DNA from: Deltaproteobacteria bacterium
GTDB lineage: Bacteria; Myxococcota_A; UBA9160; SZUA-336
Assembly: GCA_030665705.1 (NCBI GenBank)
Contig: DAOUZG010000052.1
Span: 1 to 9,123 of the forward strand
Length of the DNA: 9,123 nucleotides
Direction of reading: 5' to 3'
Part shown: positions 1 to 5,133 of the stretch, in pieces
Layout of the letters: the number at the start of each line of letters is the position of its first letter
Numbering within the stretch: the first letter of the stretch is position 1
Made by a program: the position numbers and the translations under genes
The notes under the pieces: generated by a model
Database searches by the model: none
What the model was told of the DNA's origin: nothing
Seen by the model: only the letters and a program-made list of their open reading frames with translations

Positions 1-111
1 CACCTCCGCGGCGAGTGCGGCGCGGCTGTGGAGGAGCTGTCGGAGGAGGACGGTGACAACCTGCAGTGCGCCCATTGCGGGTCCCGTGTAAGAGGACTGC
101 CCCGAGTGTAA
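1..111 (+). CDS. C-terminal fragment of a zinc-ribbon-like protein (partial)
   Basis: The frame is open from the first base and ends at TAA 109-111, giving the last 36 residues of a protein whose start lies outside the window. Visible residues are Cys6, then CAHCG at 23-27, with an acidic stretch (EELSEEDGD) between. A CxxC-G knuckle preceded by another Cys is typical of zinc ribbons, so a metal-binding tail is inferred; the fourth ligand would have to be His1 or lie upstream. Nothing shows a function. It is followed by 169 bases without a gene and then the radical SAM gene on the same strand, so it could be part of the same acquired region, but the gap with its own promoter-like signal argues against strict co-transcription. 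A chance open frame cannot be excluded for so short a stretch. Confidence 0.45.
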   Translation, partial: HLRGECGAAVEELSEEDGDNLQCAHCGSRVRGLPRV

Positions 112-191
112 CGCGTAGCCTCATTTGGACCTGCGGTCGGAAAATGCAAACACTGGCGGGACGTTCCGAGTATTTGACCGGCACAGGTCGA

Positions 192-219
192 TTGACTCTG
201 GCTCGAAGCCGCTGATAGA
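192..219 (+). promoter_or_regulatory. Candidate promoter for the radical SAM operon
   Basis: TTGACT (192-197) matches the sigma-70 -35 consensus in five of six positions. It is followed after 16 bases by GATAGA (214-219), a weak -10 preceded by TG. A second TTGACC lies 18 bases upstream at 174-179, so the -35-like core is directly repeated. The gap from 112 to 280 holds no gene. The -10 is poor, so this is only the best candidate in the gap. Confidence 0.3.
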
Positions 220-280
220 GTGCCGAAGCCCTCTCGACCTGCCGGCGCGAGGGAGACCTGAGCCGGAAAGGAGCTCGGCA

Positions 281-1318
281 ATGAACGATCGCACGGCTTC
301 GATGGACGAAACGAGAGCCAGAATAGTCTCGCGAGCCATCGAGGCACGGCAGAAGGGAGACGGGAGACCGTTCCTGATCGCGCACTTCATCACCAATCGG
401 TGTCCGTGCAAGGGCGCCAGTTGCCTCTGGTTACACAACGATTGGGAGGACGTGCCGCTCGCGGACTTGAAGCGCTTCTACGCGGAAGCGAAGGAAGAGG
501 GATTCATCGGCACGGCGATTTCCGGTGGGGAGCCGTTCATCAGAAAGGACCTCGGGCAGATCGTCCGCTTCATCAAGGAAGAAGCGGGAATGCCGATTCT
601 GCTCTTCAATACGGGATGGTATCTGAAGCAACGCATGGACGAGGTGCTGCCTTACATCGACATGATGCTGCTGAGCCTCGATTCGCCGCGCCCGGAGCGG
701 CACGACGAAATTCGGGGTCTGCGTGGGCTCTTCGATCGCCTCATCGAAGCGGTCGGACTCGCCCAGACCAGGTATCCCGGCATTTCCTATCAATTCAATT
801 GCTGTGTGCAGAAGGGCGTTGCCGATGAGATCGATGATCTGATCGCGCTGACCGAAGAGATTGGAGTGCACATCTCCTTCGACGTGATCACCGAGTACCG
901 CCATGGTGAGGGGGGTCGGGCTTTCACCAGGACCGAGATGGGACTGCCGATGGAAGAGCTGCAGGAGGTGTGTGCGCACCTGCTGGGGAAGAAACGGGAC
1001 GGGGCACCGATTCTGAATTCGGAGCTCTACTTCAGGTACTTCATCGAGGGGCGGTCCGGCTATCGCTGCCACTTTCCCAAGCTCGCGATGTCCATCGACG
1101 GCAGGGGGTACGTCGAGGATTGCCTCAATCTAGACCGGCCGATCGCCAACATCCGAGAAACGCCCTTGAAGGAGATCATGCAGCTGCGCCGCTTCGGGCA
1201 GCTGCGGCAGGACGCCGAGGAATGCTCCTCGTGCAACTCCCCGACCATGGTGGATCTCTCCCATGTATGGGAGAACCCGCAGCTGATTTTCGAACGCGGA
1301 GGGATCGCGATTGGCTAA
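281..1318 (+). CDS. Radical SAM protein with twitch/SPASM-like C-terminus and noncanonical CxCx4C motif
   Basis: 345 residues. ATG 281 is chosen because AAGGAG (268-273) lies 7 bases before it; the frame is open further upstream, but that part does not look like protein. The N-terminal half is a radical SAM core: FITNRC at 36-41 ends in the first cluster cysteine, followed by Cys43 and Cys48; SGGEP at 81-85 is the SAM-binding motif; LLSLDSP at 130-136 and the VITEYRHGEG stretch (202-211) fit later barrel strands. The C-terminus has Cys263, Cys281, Cys315 and Cys318 in the order expected of a twitch/SPASM-type auxiliary cluster. Family knowledge: such enzymes reductively cleave S-adenosylmethionine to a 5'-deoxyadenosyl radical and modify peptides, lipids or small molecules. 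Oddity: the usual CxxxCxxC is C-P-C-K-G-A-S-C here, so the middle position (residue 45) is Gly. The substrate is unknown. The stop overlaps the start of the next gene, so the two proteins probably act together. Confidence 0.9.
   Translation: MNDRTASMDETRARIVSRAIEARQKGDGRPFLIAHFITNRCPCKGASCLWLHNDWEDVPLADLKRFYAEAKEEGFIGTAISGGEPFIRKDLGQIVRFIKEEAGMPILLFNTGWYLKQRMDEVLPYIDMMLLSLDSPRPERHDEIRGLRGLFDRLIEAVGLAQTRYPGISYQFNCCVQKGVADEIDDLIALTEEIGVHISFDVITEYRHGEGGRAFTRTEMGLPMEELQEVCAHLLGKKRDGAPILNSELYFRYFIEGRSGYRCHFPKLAMSIDGRGYVEDCLNLDRPIANIRETPLKEIMQLRRFGQLRQDAEECSSCNSPTMVDLSHVWENPQLIFERGGIAIG
1298..1303 (+). promoter_or_regulatory. Ribosome binding site deciding the TTG start of the lipocalin-like gene
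   Basis: GGAGGG lies 7 bases before TTG 1311, inside the last codons of the radical SAM gene. This is near-consensus at ideal spacing and supports the TTG over the ATG at 1500, which has no comparable site. It implies translational coupling across the overlap. Confidence 0.65.
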
Positions 1319-2381
1319 GAGCGGTTCGCGGCTTTCTCCGCGACGCGCTCTGGTGCCAATCCTCGACTGCCTGGATCGCTCGTCCAAGGTGGCTCACCAG
1401 AGACCCGAGCCCACCGAAGACGGAACCAGGTTTCCAGCATTCCCGTGGGACCTCCGAACGATCATCTTGCTGTTTCCGCCGGAAGCGCCGTTTCGTTTCA
1501 TGAACCTCAACCTGCTCCTCGGCTTGACCGGAACTCCCTTCGACCAACCCGAACAGCTGGGTCCTCTGGATGCCGGAGACGCATTCGACCTCCAGTTCTG
1601 CCTGGAGGGGAGGAAGCGGTGCGCCACCTACAAGCGCTATCACTCGATCACCCGGGATCTTTCCTATCGCCCCGCGGCCACCGAATTCCTCCTCGGTGAG
1701 AGGCTGCGCTTCGAGGGTTCCTGGCCGATCTACAGGATTCGATATCGACAGCCCGAAGCGGAGCTTTCACTGACGCTGCATTTCGACTCCTGGGAGGATT
1801 TCCACTGGTGGGCACACGCACCACGGCTCTATTGTCACTACACCAGCTTCGGCAGATGCCGGATGGATTGGCAATGGGAATCCGAGGGCGGGGCAGTCGA
1901 GGTCCCGGCCCTGCACGATCACGGTTGGGGAAGAAACCTGTTACCGCTGGAAGTGCCACTCAGGACCTTCCGCTACGAGGTGTTGCAGCTCCGGGACAGA
2001 ACGGAGAACGCCGACGGCCTTGCCATCTCATTGTGGACCGAAGGCCCTTTCGGAATGGAGTTGAAGAAGTCAGGGGTGCTCCGGTGGGGCCGAGAACACA
2101 GCCAGGTGATGAATCGCTACGAATACCGGGTGCTCGAGTGGGAGACGTTCGAGAACTACGCCGGCGCGCCGTGCCGCGTGCCTCGTCGCTGGCTCGGGCG
2201 GCAGACCGGAAGCGGAGTCGAACTCGAATACGAAGCGCAGAGGAGCACCGAACCCAGAGCCGTTCTGGGCAACGGGTTTCTGTTCGGATTCGATTACCAG
2301 GGAATATGGAAGGGACCCGCGGAGCGGGCGCTCCAAGGAGAAGGCTACTCGGAGCAGCTGGGTCGCTTCTACGTCAAGTGA
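1311..2381 (+). CDS. Lipocalin-like protein resembling the CrtC/AttH superfamily; function unknown
   Basis: 356 residues from TTG 1311, which overlaps the radical SAM stop by 8 bases (TTGGCTAA). A shorter form from ATG 1500 (293 residues) is possible, but the upstream residues 41-63 look like real protein. The chain is rich in Trp, Tyr and Phe with alternating beta-type segments and no membrane helix or clear signal peptide. Two landmarks recall two-domain lipocalin-like proteins such as carotenoid 1,2-hydratase (CrtC), AttH and tocopherol-cyclase-like proteins: ALHDHGWGRN at 200-209, with two His, and a closing GEGYSEQLGR at 343-352. The segment YCHYTSFGRCRMDWQW (174-189) precedes the HDHGWG motif. 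This assignment rests on motif resemblance recalled from the family and is tentative. Members act on hydrophobic polyene or terpenoid-like substrates, so a lipid or terpenoid ligand supplied to or by the radical SAM partner is a reasonable guess, no more. Confidence 0.7.
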   Translation: MAKSGSRLSPRRALVPILDCLDRSSKVAHQRPEPTEDGTRFPAFPWDLRTIILLFPPEAPFRFMNLNLLLGLTGTPFDQPEQLGPLDAGDAFDLQFCLEGRKRCATYKRYHSITRDLSYRPAATEFLLGERLRFEGSWPIYRIRYRQPEAELSLTLHFDSWEDFHWWAHAPRLYCHYTSFGRCRMDWQWESEGGAVEVPALHDHGWGRNLLPLEVPLRTFRYEVLQLRDRTENADGLAISLWTEGPFGMELKKSGVLRWGREHSQVMNRYEYRVLEWETFENYAGAPCRVPRRWLGRQTGSGVELEYEAQRSTEPRAVLGNGFLFGFDYQGIWKGPAERALQGEGYSEQLGRFYVK

Positions 2382-2499
2382 GCAGCGGGGCGTAGGACTC
2401 GGGGCTCACCTGGTCCTCCAGGGTCCGATAGAAGGTCTCCGCGTCGCGCACTCGGGGAGGTGTACCGGGAACGGTTTGCGCCCGGACCGGAGGTGCATG
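2374..2499 (-). pseudogene. Possible 3' end of a lost gene facing the lipocalin-like gene
   Basis: Reading the minus strand gives an open frame ending at TGA (2376-2374). Its last residues, RDAETFYRTLEDQVSPES followed by YAPLLT, look like natural protein rather than an antisense shadow. The part beyond about 2455 overlaps the integrase fragment and loses this character, as if the gene were cut there. No start codon with a ribosome site is present and I do not recognise a family. If real, it marks a rearrangement junction near 2455 where this tail and the integrase fragment were joined. Confidence 0.2.
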
Positions 2500-2767
2500 T
2501 GCTCACCCGCGCTGAGCCCCACAACTTCCGAAACCGCGAGTGGCGTCGGATTCTCAAGCGCGCGGGGATTGGTCCGCGAAAGATCAAAGATCTCCGCGAC
2601 ACGTTTGCATCTCATCTACTGAGCCAGGGTATCCCGCTCGGATATGTCTCGAGGCAGCTCGGGCACAGCGATCTGTCCGTAACGGCGCGTCACTATGCCC
2701 GCTGGGTCGGGGATGATGTCTATCTCGGGGAAGTCGCCGACGACGATTCGCTAAGTACGCGGAAACG

Positions 2768-2791
2768 TGGCGCGCCCGGCACGACTCGAAC
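2768..2791. other. Candidate attachment site (attB/attL) at the tRNA-Arg 3' end
   Basis: Tyrosine recombinases often integrate into tRNA 3' ends, using the T arm and acceptor strand as core. An integrase fragment lies immediately beyond the CCA end here. The matching direct repeat expected at the island's other end is not in the window, so the core length is a guess. Confidence 0.35.
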
Positions 2792-2844
2792 GTGCGACCC
2801 CCAGGTTCGAAGCCTGGTGCTCTATCCAACTGAGCTACGAGCGC
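2768..2844 (-). tRNA. tRNA-Arg (anticodon TCG), CCA encoded
   Basis: The minus strand folds into a complete cloverleaf. The acceptor stem is GCGCTCG with CGGGCGC, including one U-G pair. The D arm is GCTCAGTTGGATAGAGC. The anticodon stem CCAGG/CCTGG encloses loop CTTCGAA with anticodon TCG, reading CGA. The variable loop is GGGTC. The T arm is GCACG-TTCGAGT-CGTGC. The discriminator is G and CCA is encoded (TGG at 2768-2770 on the plus strand). Total length is 77 bases. I see no good promoter in the 117 bases before it and no terminator stem with T-run directly after its 3' end, where the integrase remnant begins. Confidence 0.97.
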
Positions 2845-2910
2845 GTGGAGTCAGGATGAACCATCCCTGATGTTGGAGGACGCCGCCAACCCTCGCAACC
2901 CGGCGCACCA

Positions 2911-2941
2911 GGGGCCGAGCCCCTTCGGTGGCCTACCGAGG
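2911..2941. repeat. Two adjacent inverted repeats before the C69 gene
   Basis: GGGGC-CGA-GCCCC (2911-2923) is a perfect 5-bp hairpin. Sharing its last base, CTTCGGT (2923-2929) pairs with ACCGAGG (2935-2941) around a 5-base loop, with one T-G pair. The second lies where the -35 region of the C69 promoter would be and ends 4 bases before the extended -10. No T-run follows, so a terminator is unlikely; an operator or chance palindrome in GC-rich DNA are the alternatives. Confidence 0.3.
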
Positions 2942-2945
2942 CCCG

Positions 2946-2954
2946 TGCTAGGCT
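2946..2954 (+). promoter_or_regulatory. Extended -10 promoter of the C69 gene; predicts a leaderless mRNA
   Basis: TGCTAGGCT has the TGn extension followed by TAGGCT, which matches TATAAT in three positions including the conserved first, second and last. It ends 7 bases before ATG 2962, so transcription should start at or one base from the A of the start codon. No Shine-Dalgarno sequence exists between it and the ATG. The -35 region is weak (TTCGGT at 2924, 19-base spacing), as is common with extended -10 promoters. Confidence 0.55.
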
Positions 2955-2961
2955 AACGGCG

Positions 2962-4182
2962 ATGTGCGACTGCGTTGTGGCTCTCGGCGAAGGAACCGCG
3001 CGGCGGGCGACACTGTTCGGCAAGAACAGCGACCGCGAGCGGGACGAGGCCCAGCCCCTGCGGGCGCTGCTTCGGGCGGAGCACGCGCGTGGCGCGCAGG
3101 TCCGGTGCACCTACATCGAGGTTCCCCAGGTCCGCGAGACCGCGGCCGTGCTCGGGACGGGACCCTCCTGGTGCTGGGGACTCGAGCAGGGAGTGAACGA
3201 GCACGGGGTCCTGATCGGCAACGAATCGGTCTTCACCCACGAGGAGCTCGAACTCCCCCCCGAGGGCCTCCTGGGTATGGATCTGGTCCGGCTGGCACTG
3301 GAGCGCACCTGTTCAGCCCGGGAAGCGGTCGAAACGATCGGGCGACTGATCGAGGAATTCGGCCAGGGCGGCAAGGGCTGGCTCCACATGCCACTGGGCT
3401 ATTCCAACGGGTTCCTGATCGCGGACCCCTCTGAGGCGTGGAGCCTCCAGACCTCCTCCCGCCGCTGGGTTGCGAAGCGAGTCGGGGATCTCGGCGCAAT
3501 CTCGAATCTTCCCTCGATTGGGGACGACTGGGAGCTCGGAAGCGAGGACGTGGAGCACTTCGCGATCGAGCGGGGCTGGTGGTCGCCGGATCGGGGACGA
3601 CTCCATTTCGAGCAGGCCTATTGGTCGACGAAGCTGTTCGTAGCAGCTGGCTCGGAGGGTCGACTGCGACGATCGACGAGCCTTCTCGAGGCGGGTCGGG
3701 GACGCCTCTGCGAAAGGGAGCTCTTTTCGCTGCTGAGAGACCACGGCGGCGAGACCGTTCCTCCCCCCGCGGAAAAGACGGAGGAGGCCTACTACACGCT
3801 CTGCGCGCATAACGACGTCCAGGGCGATACAGCGGCGTCGATGGTGGTCGCACTCGACCGCCCCGCACGCTGGTTCGCCCTCGGCACGCCCTGCACGAAC
3901 GTGTATCTGCCCCTCTACTTCGAGGGTAAGGTTCCCGAGACTCTGACCCGCGCCGACGCACAGCCGGAGCCGGGATCCGCGTGGTGGACGTTCAAGCACC
4001 TCCAGCGCCTGGTGGAGGCGGATTTCGCGAACCGGCTGCCCCGGGTCCGCGAGGCGCTCGACCCGCTCGAGGCGGAGTGGCTCGCCTGGAAGGGGGTCCC
4101 CGGCGACCCGACCGCTCAGATGGAGGAGGCGACCGCCCGGGCCCTCGAGACCTGCAACCGGCTCATTCGCGAGCTGGAGTAG
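2962..4182 (+). CDS. Secernin-like C69-family Ntn hydrolase (putative dipeptidase)
   Basis: 406 residues, full length for the family. The N-terminus MCDCVVALG leads into LFGKNSDRERDEAQ (18-31), the hallmark of secernin-type C69 proteins. Further matches are CTYIEVPQV (49-57), SWCWGLEQGVNEHGVLIGNE (69-88), GMDLVRLALER (105-115) and EEFGQGG (131-137). C69 enzymes are N-terminal nucleophile hydrolases in which a cysteine exposed by trimming is the catalytic residue; bacterial members include dipeptidases. Here Cys2 would be exposed simply by methionine removal; Cys4 is the alternative. No signal peptide is seen, so the protein is probably cytoplasmic. ATG 2962 is chosen because the conserved cysteine sits directly after it and an extended -10 lies just upstream. 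It is divergent from the tRNA and leads a run of three genes, although the next gene has its own promoter. The substrate cannot be told from sequence. Confidence 0.9.
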   Translation: MCDCVVALGEGTARRATLFGKNSDRERDEAQPLRALLRAEHARGAQVRCTYIEVPQVRETAAVLGTGPSWCWGLEQGVNEHGVLIGNESVFTHEELELPPEGLLGMDLVRLALERTCSAREAVETIGRLIEEFGQGGKGWLHMPLGYSNGFLIADPSEAWSLQTSSRRWVAKRVGDLGAISNLPSIGDDWELGSEDVEHFAIERGWWSPDRGRLHFEQAYWSTKLFVAAGSEGRLRRSTSLLEAGRGRLCERELFSLLRDHGGETVPPPAEKTEEAYYTLCAHNDVQGDTAASMVVALDRPARWFALGTPCTNVYLPLYFEGKVPETLTRADAQPEPGSAWWTFKHLQRLVEADFANRLPRVREALDPLEAEWLAWKGVPGDPTAQMEEATARALETCNRLIRELE

Positions 4183-4197
4183 GCGATCCACGCCGGG

Positions 4198-4226
4198 GTG
4201 ACGGAAGTCCCGCGTCGTTTTACACT
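4198..4226 (+). promoter_or_regulatory. Sigma-70-type promoter of the acyltransferase gene; predicts leaderless mRNA
   Basis: GTGACG (4198-4203) matches the -35 consensus at four of six positions. After exactly 17 bases comes TACACT (4221-4226), matching the -10 at four of six. A start point about 7 bases downstream falls on GTG 4233, an in-frame start codon of the next gene, and no Shine-Dalgarno sequence is present. The promoter fills the 50-base gap after the C69 gene. Confidence 0.55.
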
Positions 4227-4232
4227 GTGAGC

Positions 4233-5090
4233 GTGGCGTTTCCGATCCCGCTTCCGCTGTCCATGCGGCAGCTTGTCGAAGATGTCGACAAGCGGCTGGG
4301 GCGCCTCCCGACCCCGCTCAACGAGTACGGCTACGATCCCTACGGCCTCTCACCCTCGTACGCGCGCAAGCTCGCGATCCTGGGGGCCCTCGTCTACCGT
4401 TACTACTTCCGTGTCGAGACCCACGGAATCGAGAATCTTCCTCCCGGCCGGGCGCTCGTGATCGGCAACCACGCAGGTAACACCATTCCGTATGATGGAA
4501 TCATCCTCGGTCTGGCGCTTGTCCTCGAACCCGATCCGCCCCGGTGGCCACGGGCCATGGCCGAGTTCTATCTGCCCAAGATCATGTGGTGGAGCGAGTT
4601 CATTCATCGCGTTGGCGCGGTGGTCGGAACTCCGGAGAACTGCGCGCAGCTCCTCGAGCAGGATGAGGTGGTGATGGTGTTCCCGGAGGGGTACCGGGGG
4701 TTCATCAAGCCGTACACACAGGCGTACCGCCTGCAACGGTTCGGAACCGGGTTCATACGGCTCGCGCTCCAGACCCGCACCCCGATCGTGCCCGTGGGAA
4801 TCGTCGGCTCCGAAGAGCAGTCACCGGGACTCTACGACTCCAAGCTCCTCGCGCGGGCGGTCAACTCGCCGGCCTTCCCGATCACCGTCACCTGGCCTTG
4901 GTTCGGGCCGCTCGGGTACCTGATTCCCCTCCCCGTCAAGTACCGGCTCCGCTTTGGAGATCCGATCCTCTTCGAAGGAGATCCGAACGAGCCCGATTCG
5001 GCCGTCGAGGAGAAGGCGCAGCTCGTCAAGGACCGGATCTCCCTCCTGATCGAGGAGGGGCTCAGCGAGCGCCAGGGCTGGTTCGCGTAG
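4233..5090 (+). CDS. Phospholipid/glycerol acyltransferase, PlsC/MGAT-like
   Basis: 285 residues from GTG 4233. Other in-frame starts are GTG 4227 and ATG 4263; none has a Shine-Dalgarno sequence, and GTG 4233 sits where the promoter predicts transcript initiation. The N-terminal region NEYGYDPYGLSP (30-41) precedes a hydrophobic stretch (45-58). The catalytic block is VIGNHAGNTIPYDG (76-89): His80 and Asp88 would be the acyltransferase pair, spaced H-x7-D rather than the HxxxxD of PlsC, as I recall for MGAT-like bacterial members. FPEGYRGFIKP (150-160) is the acyl-acceptor phosphate-binding FPEG block, and PIVPVGIVGSEE (184-195) the following conserved strand. Family members transfer acyl groups from acyl-CoA or acyl-ACP to glycerol-type acceptors at the inner membrane. 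The precise acceptor is not determinable. It lies between the C69 hydrolase and a membrane protease gene on the same strand. Confidence 0.88.
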   Translation: MAFPIPLPLSMRQLVEDVDKRLGRLPTPLNEYGYDPYGLSPSYARKLAILGALVYRYYFRVETHGIENLPPGRALVIGNHAGNTIPYDGIILGLALVLEPDPPRWPRAMAEFYLPKIMWWSEFIHRVGAVVGTPENCAQLLEQDEVVMVFPEGYRGFIKPYTQAYRLQRFGTGFIRLALQTRTPIVPVGIVGSEEQSPGLYDSKLLARAVNSPAFPITVTWPWFGPLGYLIPLPVKYRLRFGDPILFEGDPNEPDSAVEEKAQLVKDRISLLIEEGLSERQGWFA

Positions 5091-5119
5091 CGGACCCGCA
5101 GGTCGGCTCGTCGGGCAAC

Positions 5120-5125
5120 AGGGGG
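5120..5125 (+). promoter_or_regulatory. Ribosome binding site pointing to an ATT start of the M50 gene
   Basis: AGGGGG lies 8 bases before ATT 5134, which is in frame with the protease. The only conventional start nearby, GTG 5161, is preceded by no purine-rich site. This is the sole good Shine-Dalgarno-like sequence in the gap. Confidence 0.45.
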
Positions 5126-5133
5126 ACAGGACG

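Larger units (their letters stand above)
2460..2870 (+). pseudogene. Truncated tyrosine recombinase (phage/island integrase), C-terminal fragment
   Basis: 136 codons, of which about the first 100 match the C-terminal catalytic domain of tyrosine recombinases. KDLRDTFASHLL (43-54) carries the second catalytic Arg (R46), with Lys where His is usual in the HxxR box. RQLGHSDLSVTARHYARW (65-82) carries the LGH histidine (H69) and the nucleophile Tyr79. The N-terminal DNA-binding domain, the first catalytic Arg and the beta-hairpin Lys are all missing; family members are about 300-400 residues. No ribosome site precedes GTG 2460, and the frame is open back to the stop of the preceding gene, so this is a decayed remnant. 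From residue 103 the frame runs antisense through a tRNA gene, giving a meaningless tail (GAPGTTRTCD onward) to TGA 2868-2870. Its position against the tRNA 3' end fits an integrase left at an island boundary. Confidence 0.8.

Noticed and set aside
125..280. Upstream extension of the radical SAM frame (52 codons)
   Set aside because: A strong ribosome site sits before ATG 281, and the upstream residues are Arg/Ser-rich with no resemblance to the radical SAM N-terminus.
431..1072. 213-codon open frame antisense to the radical SAM gene
   Set aside because: It mirrors a clearly conserved gene and has no family-like motif; long antisense frames are common in GC-rich DNA.
2382..2459. Integrase N-terminal part in the open frame upstream of 2460
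   Set aside because: The residues are Arg/Pro/Gly-rich and match nothing in a tyrosine recombinase; the minus strand looks more protein-like here.
3313..4191. 292-codon and 242-codon antisense frames across the C69 gene
   Set aside because: Both are shadows of a full-length recognisable gene; composition is Arg/Pro-rich and no start site is supported.
3981..4232. N-terminal extension of the acyltransferase into the C69 gene
   Set aside because: The residues are out-of-frame translation of the C69 gene, Gly/Arg/Pro-rich, and the promoter at 4198-4226 lies inside it.
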